From JBBKWX01 sp037969175 (GTDB lineage: Bacteria > Bacteroidota > Bacteroidia > AKYH767-A > JBBKVM01): DNA of 16,333 nt. This document shows positions 6,618 to 15,000 of this stretch, piece after piece. The position numbers were made by a program, and so were the translations under genes. The stretch covers positions 1 through 16,333 of the forward strand of contig JBBKWX010000178.1 in the NCBI GenBank assembly GCA_037969175.1, given 5' to 3'. Position 1 is the stretch's first letter, and every line of letters starts with the position of its first letter. The notes under the pieces were generated by a model that was not told where the DNA came from, did no database searches, and saw only the letters and a list, made by a program, of their open reading frames with translations.

Positions 6618-7735
6618 GCGGTTTCAGCTATTTGAATATGTTTAACATTCCCGGATTCGATCTCGAATACGCGCAGGGGCATTCCAATATGATTAAAAAC
6701 GGACTTTATTCTTTCCGGATGTGCATCTGTGATAAAGATCTGCCCGAAGCCTTCCTTACTTACCAGTTCCATCAAGGCAGTTACCCGACTGTCATCCAGC
6801 TTATCAAAAATATCATCCAATAATAATAGAGGACTCAACTTGCGGACATTCCCGAAAAATTCATATTCTGCTAACTTCAGAGCCAGAATAAAACTCTTTT
6901 GTTGTCCCTGAGATCCGAATTTCTTAACCGGTTGTCCTGCCAGTTTAAACAGCAGATCATCTTTATGAATGCCTTTTGTGGTATGCTCTACCGAACGGTC
7001 TCTTGAGAGAGATCCTTTCAACAGGGTTCCCATATCATCATCATGCAAAGCACTATCATAATCAACGCTTACATCCTCTTTACCACCTGAGATCCTGTTG
7101 TAGTAATCCAGAAAGATGGGATTCAGCTTTTCAAGAAAACTTTGTCTTGCCTGAAAGATAGGTGCACCGTAATTACTGAGTTGATCATCCCATATTTCAA
7201 GTGAAACAGCATCGAAATGATGGGATCGTGAAAAGCTCTTCAGCAGTGCATTCCTTTGTTGCAAAGCTTTATTATATGAGATCAGGTTATCCAGATAGGT
7301 GCGGTCATATTGAGAGATAATGCTATCCATCAGCTTCCTGCGTTCCTCACTCCCTTCCGTGATCAGGCTGTTATCCGTTGGAGATATCATCACCAGCGGG
7401 ATCATGCCTATATGATCTGCTAATCGGGCATACTCCTCTTTATTCAGTAGAAACTGTTTCTTTTGGTTTTTCTTAACCCCACAATGCACCAGATCGGTCT
7501 TGCCTTCATTCTCAAACCAACCCTGGACCATGAAAAATGCTTCATCAAAAAGTATATTCTGGCTGTCAATCGGATTAAAATAACTCTTACACAACGCCAA
7601 ATAATGAATCGCATCCAGCAAATTCGTCTTGCCACTGCCATTATCTCCTACAAAAGCGTTTGCACCGCTTCCGAATTCAATATCGGCTTCAGAGTAATTC
7701 TTGAAATTGATGAGGCTAAGGCGTTTGAGTAGCAT
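6614..7735 (-). CDS. recF: RecF, DNA replication and repair ATPase
   Basis: 373 residues, full length for RecF. Walker A is VGDNGSGKTNLLDAIHYL (about 29-46). The ABC-type signature region is FGSQGQQKSFILALKLAEYE (about 273-292). Walker B and D-loop are LLLLDDIFDKLDDSR (about 303-317), and ITDAH is near the C-terminus. RecF is an SMC/ABC-like ATPase that, with RecO and RecR, directs RecA loading at gapped DNA. It is followed by DUF721 with a 4-nt overlap and is divergent from the TPR-ribH unit across 207 nt. Start at ATG 7733-7735 gives the family N-terminus (LKRLSLINFKNY). A reverse-strand TATGCTTTG at 7772-7780 is a possible promoter with one extra spacer base. Confidence 0.96.
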   Translation of the reverse strand: MLLKRLSLINFKNYSEADIEFGSGANAFVGDNGSGKTNLLDAIHYLALCKSYFNPIDSQNILFDEAFFMVQGWFENEGKTDLVHCGVKKNQKKQFLLNKEEYARLADHIGMIPLVMISPTDNSLITEGSEERRKLMDSIISQYDRTYLDNLISYNKALQQRNALLKSFSRSHHFDAVSLEIWDDQLSNYGAPIFQARQSFLEKLNPIFLDYYNRISGGKEDVSVDYDSALHDDDMGTLLKGSLSRDRSVEHTTKGIHKDDLLFKLAGQPVKKFGSQGQQKSFILALKLAEYEFFGNVRKLSPLLLLDDIFDKLDDSRVTALMELVSKEGFGQIFITDAHPERIKSVFNHIGMPLRVFEIESGNVKHIQIAETA

Positions 7736-7885
7736 TGATTGGGACAGGCTGTAAAGTTAATAAAAGGCCGGCAAAGCATAGCCTTGAATCCACATATATG
7801 TGATATTTGGTTCGTTTGTTAAATTACTCACACTTATTCAGTAGTCAGACAAGATTATTCTATTAGGTGAATATGAAAAAAAAAG

Positions 7886-7893
7886 TATTTTTG
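7886..7893 (+). promoter_or_regulatory. Bacteroidota -7 promoter box for the TPR gene
   Basis: TATTTTTG followed by CAG is a perfect TAnnTTTG match, 49 nt before the ATG at 7943. No TTTG -33 element is seen at the expected distance. The gap 7736-7942 also contains a 12-bp palindrome CACATATATGTG (7791-7802) of unknown meaning. Confidence 0.6.
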
Positions 7894-7942
7894 CAGTCGA
7901 TTTAATAGGAACATAGAAATCAAGCCTATTTAATAATTTATC

Positions 7943-8620
7943 ATGGCAGACAAAAACAAAGATCAGGAACTGGATATCGTTGAAACTCTAGATAAAACAG
8001 AGAAATATATTGACGAGAACAAAAAGAGTCTATCTATTATCATTGGAGCGATCGTTTTGGTTGTAGGTGGATACTTTGCATATACCAGCCTCATTGTTAA
8101 ACCAAAAGAGAAAGCTGCACAAGAGCAAATGTTTGTTGCAGAAAAGTATTTCCGTACGGATAGTCTTGATCTGGCATTGAACGGTGATGGTAACTATCCC
8201 GGTTTTCTGACCATAATTGATGATTATAGCTCAACCAATGCTGCTAATCTTTCACATTATTATGCAGGTATGATCTATCTTAAGAAAGGTGAATTCCAAT
8301 CTGCTATTGATCATTTGAAAAATTACGATGCTGAGGATGCGATTACAGGTGCTTTAGCATTTGGTGCCATTGGTGATGCAAACATGGAATTGGGTAATGC
8401 TGATGAAGCTGTTTCTTATTATAACAAAGCAGTAAGTTATGATGAAAACAAACTTACAGCTCCATTATTCATGATGAAAGCAGCTCAGGTTTTAGAATCT
8501 AAGAGTGATTACAAGAAAGCTCTTGAATTGTATAATAAGATCAAGGATAAATATAGCGACACAACAGAAGGACGTGATATTGAAAAATATATCGCCAGAG
8601 CTGAAATGATGGTTAAATAA
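7943..8620 (+). CDS. Membrane-anchored tetratricopeptide-repeat protein
   Basis: 225 residues. A charged N-terminal segment (1-28) is followed by one membrane segment SIIIGAIVLVVGGYFAYTSL (about 31-50). The helical remainder has TPR-like repeats, for example ANLSHYYAGMIYLKKGEFQSA (about 101-121), ALAFGAIGDANMELGNADEAVSYYNKAVSYD and a last pair around SDYKKALELYNKIKDKY. The architecture resembles YfgM/TPR_21 proteins: N-terminus inside, TPRs on the outer side of the inner membrane, where they bind other proteins. The specific partner is not known. It is divergent from recF and upstream of ribH, an order common in Bacteroidota. A terminator follows the stop, so it is probably its own transcript. 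Confidence 0.85.
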   Translation: MADKNKDQELDIVETLDKTEKYIDENKKSLSIIIGAIVLVVGGYFAYTSLIVKPKEKAAQEQMFVAEKYFRTDSLDLALNGDGNYPGFLTIIDDYSSTNAANLSHYYAGMIYLKKGEFQSAIDHLKNYDAEDAITGALAFGAIGDANMELGNADEAVSYYNKAVSYDENKLTAPLFMMKAAQVLESKSDYKKALELYNKIKDKYSDTTEGRDIEKYIARAEMMVK

Positions 8621-8638
8621 TCATCATCAATTTTCATA

Positions 8639-8669
8639 AAGATGCTGTCTATAGGGCAGCATTTTTTTT
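8639..8669 (+). terminator. Intrinsic terminator after the TPR gene
   Basis: The stem ATGCTGTC (8642-8649) pairs with GGCAGCAT (8655-8662) with one G-U pair and a 5-nt loop. An eight-T run follows at 8662-8669, and the lower stem can extend by A-T pairs. Confidence 0.9.
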
Positions 8670-8726
8670 GGACATTAAATTCTTATTGTAATTTTTTTAA
8701 AGACATTTGAAATCTTAAATTGCACC

Positions 8727-9212
8727 ATGGCTACTCATCTAAAGAACTTGTCAGATTTTTCTGCTAATCCGCTTCCTTCAGCAAAAGAAATGCGTTTCGA
8801 TATAGTTGTTGCGGAATGGAATGCGGAAGTAACTGGTGCACTTTTAAAAGGCGCGGTTTCGACATTGGTTACTCAGGGAGCTGCTGAAGAAAATATTCGG
8901 ATCCATTGGGTACCGGGCAGTTTCGAACTTACAACCGGAGCCAGATATGTGATAGAATCAGACTGTGATGCTGTTATTTGTTTGGGTTGCGTGATCCAGG
9001 GTGAGACCCGGCATTTTGATTTCATTTGTTCTGCTGTAGCACATGGCTTGACCGATCTTGCAATTCAGTTTAATAAGCCGGTCATCTTTGGTGTACTTAC
9101 GCCAAATACCCAGGAACAAGCTATGGATCGTGCAGGCGGGAAACATGGTAATAAAGGAGACGAAGCTGCTGCTACAGCAATAAAGATGGTAACCCTGAAG
9201 AAAGCCTTGTAA
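8727..9212 (+). CDS. ribH: 6,7-dimethyl-8-ribityllumazine synthase
   Basis: 161 residues. Family motifs: IVVAEWNAEVT (Trp31 in the substrate-binding loop), VPGSFELT (62-69), LGCVIQGETRHFDFI (86-100, with His96 as the expected proton acceptor) and GVLTPNTQEQAMDRAGGKHGNKG (Arg135 in the phosphate-contacting region). The enzyme condenses 5-amino-6-ribitylaminouracil with 3,4-dihydroxy-2-butanone 4-phosphate, the penultimate step of riboflavin synthesis, and usually assembles as a hollow 60-mer or a pentamer. No other rib genes and no FMN riboswitch are visible nearby. It is preceded by a terminator; a poor TAnnTTTG-like sequence lies just before the ATG, so its promoter is unclear. Confidence 0.97.
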   Translation: MATHLKNLSDFSANPLPSAKEMRFDIVVAEWNAEVTGALLKGAVSTLVTQGAAEENIRIHWVPGSFELTTGARYVIESDCDAVICLGCVIQGETRHFDFICSAVAHGLTDLAIQFNKPVIFGVLTPNTQEQAMDRAGGKHGNKGDEAAATAIKMVTLKKAL

Positions 9213-9228
9213 TTCCATTATTCAAATT

Positions 9229-9267
9229 CTTTGATTTTTTATTCTTAATATTAAAACCAAATCAAAG
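9229..9267. repeat. Inverted repeat between ribH and the membrane glycosyltransferase gene
   Basis: CTTTGATTT (9229-9237) and AAATCAAAG (9259-9267) are perfect 9-bp arms with a 21-nt AT-rich loop, followed by TTTT. It could be a weak terminator for ribH or a hairpin in the leader of the next gene. It ends three bases before the TTG proposed as that gene's start. Confidence 0.35.
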
Positions 9268-9269
9268 TT

Positions 9270-10931
9270 TTGTCAACACATATCCCGAACCATTCATTTT
9301 TATTTAACATCAAGAAGTTTGTTCTTTCGATCAAAGGAGCAATTACTTTTTATATGCTATGGAGTTTTTTCTGGATGCTTACTCCGGTTGGGATCAATTA
9401 TGATGTAACCGATACCATACAGTATATCAGCATCGCTGAAAAGTGGAGGCATGGCGATCTTAGTAATGCAATTAATGGATATTGGGGACCTTTGATCTCC
9501 TGGCTTTTGATTCCTTTTCTTGTTTTTATTTCTGATGCATTGCTTGCATTTAAGATCTTACAGATATTTATCGGTGCATTTGTTTTATTAGTCTTGAATA
9601 GGTTGATCCGAAACTTGGGTCTTTCAATGACACTCCATGTCTTTTTGAATTTTCTTTTTGCCATTTTGATCTCGACCTATGCCTTGCAAAATAGTACTCC
9701 TGATCTTCTGCTGGTATTACTTTTTATCCTTTATCTGAACAATCTTCTTTTTAAACCCAAGCAACATTTACAACATGGTTTGTTAGGGGGATTGATGTTT
9801 TTATGTAAGAGTTATGCACTTCCATTTTTCCTGATTCATATCTTGATCTTTTATATGCTGAGGTCCTTTCAAGGACAAAAAGAAGTCAAAAACTTTTTCA
9901 AAATGATGACTGTTTTTTTACTGATCTCCGCATCATGGATCATTTTGCTCACCAATAAATATGGTGAACTTACTATAAGTAAATCGGGCACTTATAATAT
10001 GTCGTTACAAGGTCCTGAGCTTTGGAATCCGGAAAGAAAAATGCATCCTACCATTTTTGAAGGCCTCTTCCCTCCTGCCAATGAAACTGCAAGTAGTGCG
10101 TGGGAAGATCCTTCCTTGTATCCAATAAAGAAATGGAATCCATTAAGCACTGCATACGATCGGGATCATTATTTATTTATTATCAAGAATAATATTTTAT
10201 CATTTTATTATGGACATATAAAAAGACAGACTGGAGTAATCGTTCTACTCTTATTACTAATTTATTTTTTCTATCATCTTAAAAAGAAATTGGCAATCAA
10301 TCCTGACATTACTTTCCTGCTCATTACAGCTTTCATTTATACTGGAGGATATATGCTAATATTTCCCATGAACCGTTATCTGTGGCCGGTTTCAATAATC
10401 ATGATCATATTGATCTTTATTATTGCTGATGAATTTATCCGGTTCAAAGGAAAATGGAGATTACTTGGGTTACTAAGTATTGTTATTTCTTCATTACTCA
10501 TCTTCAAGAGATCGGTTAAAGAAATGATCTTTGTAGATGATAAAGAATTGAGTTTCGTAACAGCTAAGGCATTTCTTACTAATCCTAATGCAGAATTAAA
10601 ATTAATCTACTCTGAGAAACTAGCTTATAACGATCTAACCAACCAGCATAAATTGAATTTCCTGAAACATAAGCGGGTCGCGAGTATCAGTCTTGGCGAC
10701 AGTTATGTTCATTCCACTATTCTGGCTTTTCAAAATGAATTCAACTATTATGGAGAATTAAGTGATAGTCTCATTCAAATTGGATTTGCGGATCAATTGA
10801 ATACTTATGAAATTGACTATTTACTGATGAGCGATCCTGTTACTCAGCCCGGAGAATTTCTTTCGAAGGAACCCAAGTTGATCTTACATGATGAGGAAAC
10901 AGGTTTAAGGATTTATGATCTTCAGGACTAG
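9270..10931 (+). CDS. Multi-pass membrane protein, probable GT-C-type glycosyltransferase
   Basis: Up to 553 residues with about 12 predicted membrane segments. A first helix (about 14-36) is followed by an outward loop with acidic residues (NYDVTDTIQYISIAEKW). Further helices are spread up to about 230, then a large loop (about 231-310), four more helices, and a soluble C-terminal tail (about 415-553). MNRYLWPV in a late helix resembles the RYLxPV motif of ArnT/PMT-like GT39 enzymes, which use polyprenyl-phosphate sugars. Function is inferred from architecture only. There is no in-frame ATG upstream of a stop at 9252. The candidates are TTG 9270, which keeps a full first helix, and ATG 9354, which shortens it. 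The C-terminal stop shares CTAG with the convergent GNAT gene. Confidence 0.6.
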   Translation: MSTHIPNHSFLFNIKKFVLSIKGAITFYMLWSFFWMLTPVGINYDVTDTIQYISIAEKWRHGDLSNAINGYWGPLISWLLIPFLVFISDALLAFKILQIFIGAFVLLVLNRLIRNLGLSMTLHVFLNFLFAILISTYALQNSTPDLLLVLLFILYLNNLLFKPKQHLQHGLLGGLMFLCKSYALPFFLIHILIFYMLRSFQGQKEVKNFFKMMTVFLLISASWIILLTNKYGELTISKSGTYNMSLQGPELWNPERKMHPTIFEGLFPPANETASSAWEDPSLYPIKKWNPLSTAYDRDHYLFIIKNNILSFYYGHIKRQTGVIVLLLLLIYFFYHLKKKLAINPDITFLLITAFIYTGGYMLIFPMNRYLWPVSIIMIILIFIIADEFIRFKGKWRLLGLLSIVISSLLIFKRSVKEMIFVDDKELSFVTAKAFLTNPNAELKLIYSEKLAYNDLTNQHKLNFLKHKRVASISLGDSYVHSTILAFQNEFNYYGELSDSLIQIGFADQLNTYEIDYLLMSDPVTQPGEFLSKEPKLILHDEETGLRIYDLQD

Positions 10932-11473
10932 CTCTTATTCTGCATCGATTCAAATTTCTCGCGGGTCAATTTCCATTTATTTACCATTTGTTCAAAAGTG
11001 ATAAATCCGGGAGTAGTTAAATGTTTTTCTATAAACTCAAAGCCGAATATTTCCAAGGTCTTATTGGGTGCAGGATTCAAGGCGTAAGGTTCACAATAAA
11101 GAGTTTTCAGTTGAAAAATACTAAAGAAAAAAGGAAGTGATAATTTCACGAGCTCTTTTCCTATCCCTTGTTTCCTTGTAGAAGAATTCCACATATGCAG
11201 ATGCATATACGCTTCTTTACCAAAAATAATGTTGCCGATATTACAATGGCCTATTGCTTTTCCATCAATACACCAGATAGTAGCAAAGGATTTTTTTTCC
11301 TCATAAGGTGATTTAATCTGTTTATGCAACATAGCTTCAAACTCTGCTCTGTTATGCATCTTATCTAGATCGACACCCATCCCTTTTAAAAATTCGGGAT
11401 CTGATTTGAACCAATAATCACAAATGGGTTCAATATCTCGAACTTCAATTTCGCGGACAGAAAGCTTAGTCAT
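10928..11473 (-). CDS. GNAT-family N-acetyltransferase
   Basis: 181 residues. GNAT features are visible: an N-terminal LSVREIEVRDIEPICDYW, beta strands around SFATIWCIDGKAIGHCNIG, the acetyl-CoA pyrophosphate-binding motif A as STRKQGIGKELVKLSLPFFF (Q-x-x-G-x-G type, about 117-136), and motif B-like NPAPNKTLEIFGFEFIEKHL. The family moves an acetyl group from acetyl-CoA to an amine. The substrate cannot be deduced, and neighbours give no clue. It is a single gene convergent with the membrane glycosyltransferase. The start at ATG 11471-11473 sits about 16 nt downstream of a perfect -7 box, giving a very short leader. Confidence 0.85.
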   Translation of the reverse strand: MTKLSVREIEVRDIEPICDYWFKSDPEFLKGMGVDLDKMHNRAEFEAMLHKQIKSPYEEKKSFATIWCIDGKAIGHCNIGNIIFGKEAYMHLHMWNSSTRKQGIGKELVKLSLPFFFSIFQLKTLYCEPYALNPAPNKTLEIFGFEFIEKHLTTPGFITFEQMVNKWKLTREKFESMQNKS

Positions 11474-11489
11474 AATGTAGTTCTTTGTT

Positions 11490-11497
11490 CAAATATA
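11490..11497 (-). promoter_or_regulatory. Bacteroidota -7 promoter box for the GNAT gene
   Basis: On the reverse strand it reads TATATTTG, a perfect TAnnTTTG. A TTTG (11514-11517) lies 16 nt upstream, somewhat closer than the usual -33 spacing. It ends 16 nt before the ATG. Confidence 0.55.
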
Positions 11498-11539
11498 AAA
11501 AATACCATAGAGACAAAGCGTCATGGATTTTCTATAAAA

Positions 11540-11966
11540 AATCATTGTAGTCCGGAATCGGGTTTCTAATCCTGTCGAATTGCATCATAAGTACTTATCT
11601 ACAAGGGGAATCTGTGCTAATTTTACCACAGAGGTCTTAGTCCTGCAAGTGCTAATATGCGTCAAGCTAATTCAAATCTAAAATATCTAAGGTATTTGCA
11701 AATTGCTGACCTTCCTTTTTCCCGCAAAATACGCAGAATGCTTCTTTGTATCAGCGATATCTGCGGAATTGAAAGGGTATTGCAAGGAATTCACTAACAA
11801 TATCGCAGAAAACGCAGAATGAAATTAACAGTTCACCGGGATCTGCGGGGAAAAAGGAAGGTCAGCAATTTGCAAAATCTTCACTCAACGTGCATAAGCA
11901 CATGCGAGACTGAGGTCCTTGTGGTTAAAAAAGCCTTAATTAAAAAACTTCCGGACAACAATGATT
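11540..11966. repeat. Nested inverted-repeat (foldback) element in a 569-nt gene-free gap
   Basis: Three arm pairs nest in the same order. Outer: 11540-11557 with 11949-11966 (18 bp, one mismatch, core TCCGGA). Middle: about 11621-11666 with about 11886-11929 (imperfect, sharing ACCACA, AGGxCxT-AGTC, GTGCTxAT and CGTxxAG). Inner: 11695-11723 with 11848-11876 (29 bp, perfect, extended by GCA/TGC with one bulged G). The centre has ACGCAGAATG twice as a direct repeat (11731-11740, 11812-11821) and GCGATAT/ATATCGC (11754-11760 with 11800-11806). No coding potential and no target-site duplication is seen. The left half carries an extra roughly 45 nt containing the 12-bp palindrome ATAAGTACTTAT (11587-11598). 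The remainder of the gap, 11498-11539, holds ACCATAGAGACAAAG-like repeat sequence. It may be a MITE-like element or structured RNA. Confidence 0.8.
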
Positions 11967-11989
11967 CTAATGGATGAATTAAGGAATAC

Positions 11990-12023
11990 AAAAAAGCGAC
12001 AAGACTTGAGGCCTTGTCGCTTT
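11990..12023 (-). terminator. Intrinsic terminator of the T9SS cargo gene
   Basis: A perfect 11-bp stem, AAAGCGACAAG (11993-12003) with CTTGTCGCTTT (12013-12023) and a 9-nt loop. On the reverse strand it is followed by a run of six Ts (11990-11995), 20 nt after the stop codon of the 1153-residue protein. The forward side lacks a proper T-run. Confidence 0.92.
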
Positions 12024-12042
12024 AACATCGTAATTAATTTAC

Positions 12043-15000
12043 TTAGTAAACTGCTACTTTCTTTACAGAATTTTTCTTGGAATTACTTACGCGAAGCATG
12101 TAGATTCCTTTAGCTTTTTTACCTAATTCAATATCGTTTTTATACTTTCCTGAGAACGAGAGAAGCTTTTCGCTATAGACCACCTGACCCAAAGGATTCA
12201 AAACTTCAACCAGATAGTTGTCCTGATCTGCAGCATCAAATGACACAGAGAACATACCATTATTTGGATTTGGATAGATGGAAATTCCACCGTTCGCAAA
12301 CAGTTCATTGATACCAATAATTGCACACGTATCAGTTGCTGTAACTGAGGCACGCTCTGAATTACAAGTTACCGTGGTGTAGGTCCAGTCATAGAAGAAA
12401 TAATAGTAACCCGGGATCGATGCATTACTTTCAGTGATTCTTACCGAAGTACCTGTATACGGATAAACAGCTCCTGCTGAATGTCTGAACAGATCCACAT
12501 TTCCTCTGCATTTTATGAAATAATTATTACCCGGATACAAATTGAAATTCAATGAGACTGTTGTTGGTACTGTTGGACTAGCAGGAATGAATACGGTTTT
12601 TTCAACAACTGTATTTCCTGTGGGGCCTATGATCTCAATGGTTCTGTTACCTGCAGAATTTGCATATACCTGAACTGAGTTTAACACGATCGGATCCAAT
12701 ACATCAAAATATAAACCTCTGATATCATTTGCAGTGAAGTAAGCTCCAACAGAACCTGATATTCCCGGCTCGCCTACATAATCTACAAGTCCACCCGGTA
12801 CATCTACATCTACATAAAAGTTTGTCGTTCCGTTTATAAATGGAGAATAGGTATTACCGGTTGCAACTATATTTCCACCTCCCGGTGCATCCCACCATCT
12901 GATTGTACCACCGGCAACAGAAGAAGATGCAGAAAGATTTACAGTTCCCGGATCACAACGCTGTGCACCTACAGTACTTGGTGCAGAATATGGACTGGAG
13001 CTGATCGTTATGTGATTGTTTGCAGTATATATATCCGTTCCATTGGCATTCGTAGCTGTCAGTGTAACATTATAGCTACCCGGAGCATTGAAATTAACAA
13101 CAGGATTTTGCTGTGTTGAACTGGAAGGATTTCCACCCGGGAAAGACCAGTTCCAGCTTGTTGGCTGACCGGCAGAATAATCTGTGAACTGTACTCCTGC
13201 TCCCGGACATGAGATCGTTTGATCTGAGATAAAGAAAGCACTTGGAGGATAGTTACCGGCAACATATAAGGGTGTTTCCCATAGACCGCGTCCGTAGGTT
13301 GATGCACGTAATTTATTACCGGGATAAAAGATCTCCAGTTGTGTCACTATAACATTTGGTAAACCATCAAAATAAGGTTGCCAAGTTGTAAGTGTTGCAT
13401 CTTTGTAGAATACACCTAGGTCAGTTCCAACATAAACAGCATCATTCGAATTCTTCATGTACACTATGCAGTTTACAGGAACATTGGGTAATGAAGCTGA
13501 AATATTCATCCAGGTAGCACCCTGGTCATTTGTTTGGAATACTTTGTTCTGATTGTTGAAACCGGAATACGTGATCCAGGCTTTGTTGGGATCCGTATTA
13601 CTGCAAGCTATATACGTTATGGTTCCGGATGGTACATTCGAGATAGTTGACCAATTGGTACCACCATTATTTGTTACATACAGGTTGGCATTATTAGCAG
13701 CCCAAATAACCTGAGAATTAGCACCTGAAACAGCTATGCGATTCAATGTAGCCGAACCCCCGAAATTACTGATCTTGGTCCAGGTATTTCCACCCACCGT
13801 ACTTTTCCAAACATTTACAAAACCTGCATAAATAGTACCCGGCACATTCGGATCCTGCAACCAGGGAGTAACCCAGGCACCAGCTTCTGATATATTGCCA
13901 ACACAACCCGACATAGATCCGCCGCCATTAGTACTACGCGCTAATCCACCATTCTGGCTTTCAGCCCACATATTATTGTCATTGTTATAATCAATGAAAG
14001 GAAGCATTCCATCACCACCTAAAATTGAATTCCAGCTTGTTCCATTGTAGCGGTTAGAGCCATTGTCCTGCCATCCGTGAATCAACAGATTTGGGTTGTT
14101 TGCAGATTGTCCGAAGCCATACATTTGAGCAATGGTAAGTCCGTTGCTTAGGTTGGACCAGGATCCTCCAGAGTTGGTCGATCTGTAAACACCACCATCA
14201 TTGGCCATATAAACTGTTGTTCCACCGGTATAAACTACATCATGGTAATCGACATGTGTACCTGCACCACTCGCTGACCAGGTTGCCCCACCATTAATTG
14301 TTTTCAGAAATTGGGTTTGTCCTCCGATCAGCACTTCATTTGCACTATTTGGCGAAGCTGCTATACAGAGGTCATACCATTGCTGTGTACCTATGTCAGG
14401 CGTGTTGATCTTGTTCCAGTTAGTACCACCATTTGTAGATCTGTAGAAACCTTCTGTTCCATATGCAGGAGCAGGTTTTCCTACGATCATATATATGTAA
14501 TTAGGATCAGCAGTTGTAACTGCAATTGCCATTCTGCTAACTGCTGCAACAGCAGGAAGCCCGCCGGCGATAGTTGTCCAAGTAGCACCTGCATCTGTAG
14601 AACGCACAAAGCTGGAACCGCAAGCATACATGGTATTCGGGTCACCCGGCTTGAATTCCATGTCTTTAAAAGATCCGGTTTGAACCTGAGTAAAAGTTGC
14701 AGCAGCATCCATACTTCTATAGATACCACCAGAAGTTACTACTACAATATTATTTGAATTTGCAGGGTTCACTGAAACTTTGCTCATTTGTCTGAAATTA
14801 GCCATATAGAACTGAAGTCCTGTTCTATTCCAGGTCAAACCGGCATCTGTACTTTTTAACAGACCGATCGTGTATGTGTCTCCCGCGTCTCCGTCTCCGG
14901 TTGCCAGATACATGATATTGTTGTTGTTTGGATCAAAAGCTATGTCGGTACATCCGATCACCTGATCAACCCAATCTGTATTGGTAGTCCAGGTAGAACC

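Noticed and set aside
8715..8722. TTAAATTG just before ribH as a -7 box
   Set aside because: Two mismatches to TAnnTTTG and no -33 partner, so it is not listed as a promoter.
8621..8726. FMN riboswitch upstream of ribH
   Set aside because: The gap is short, is filled mainly by a terminator and an AT-rich stretch, and shows no RFN-element motifs.
11474..12042. Insertion sequence with a transposase
   Set aside because: Inverted arms are present, but there is no coding frame of useful length and no target-site duplication.
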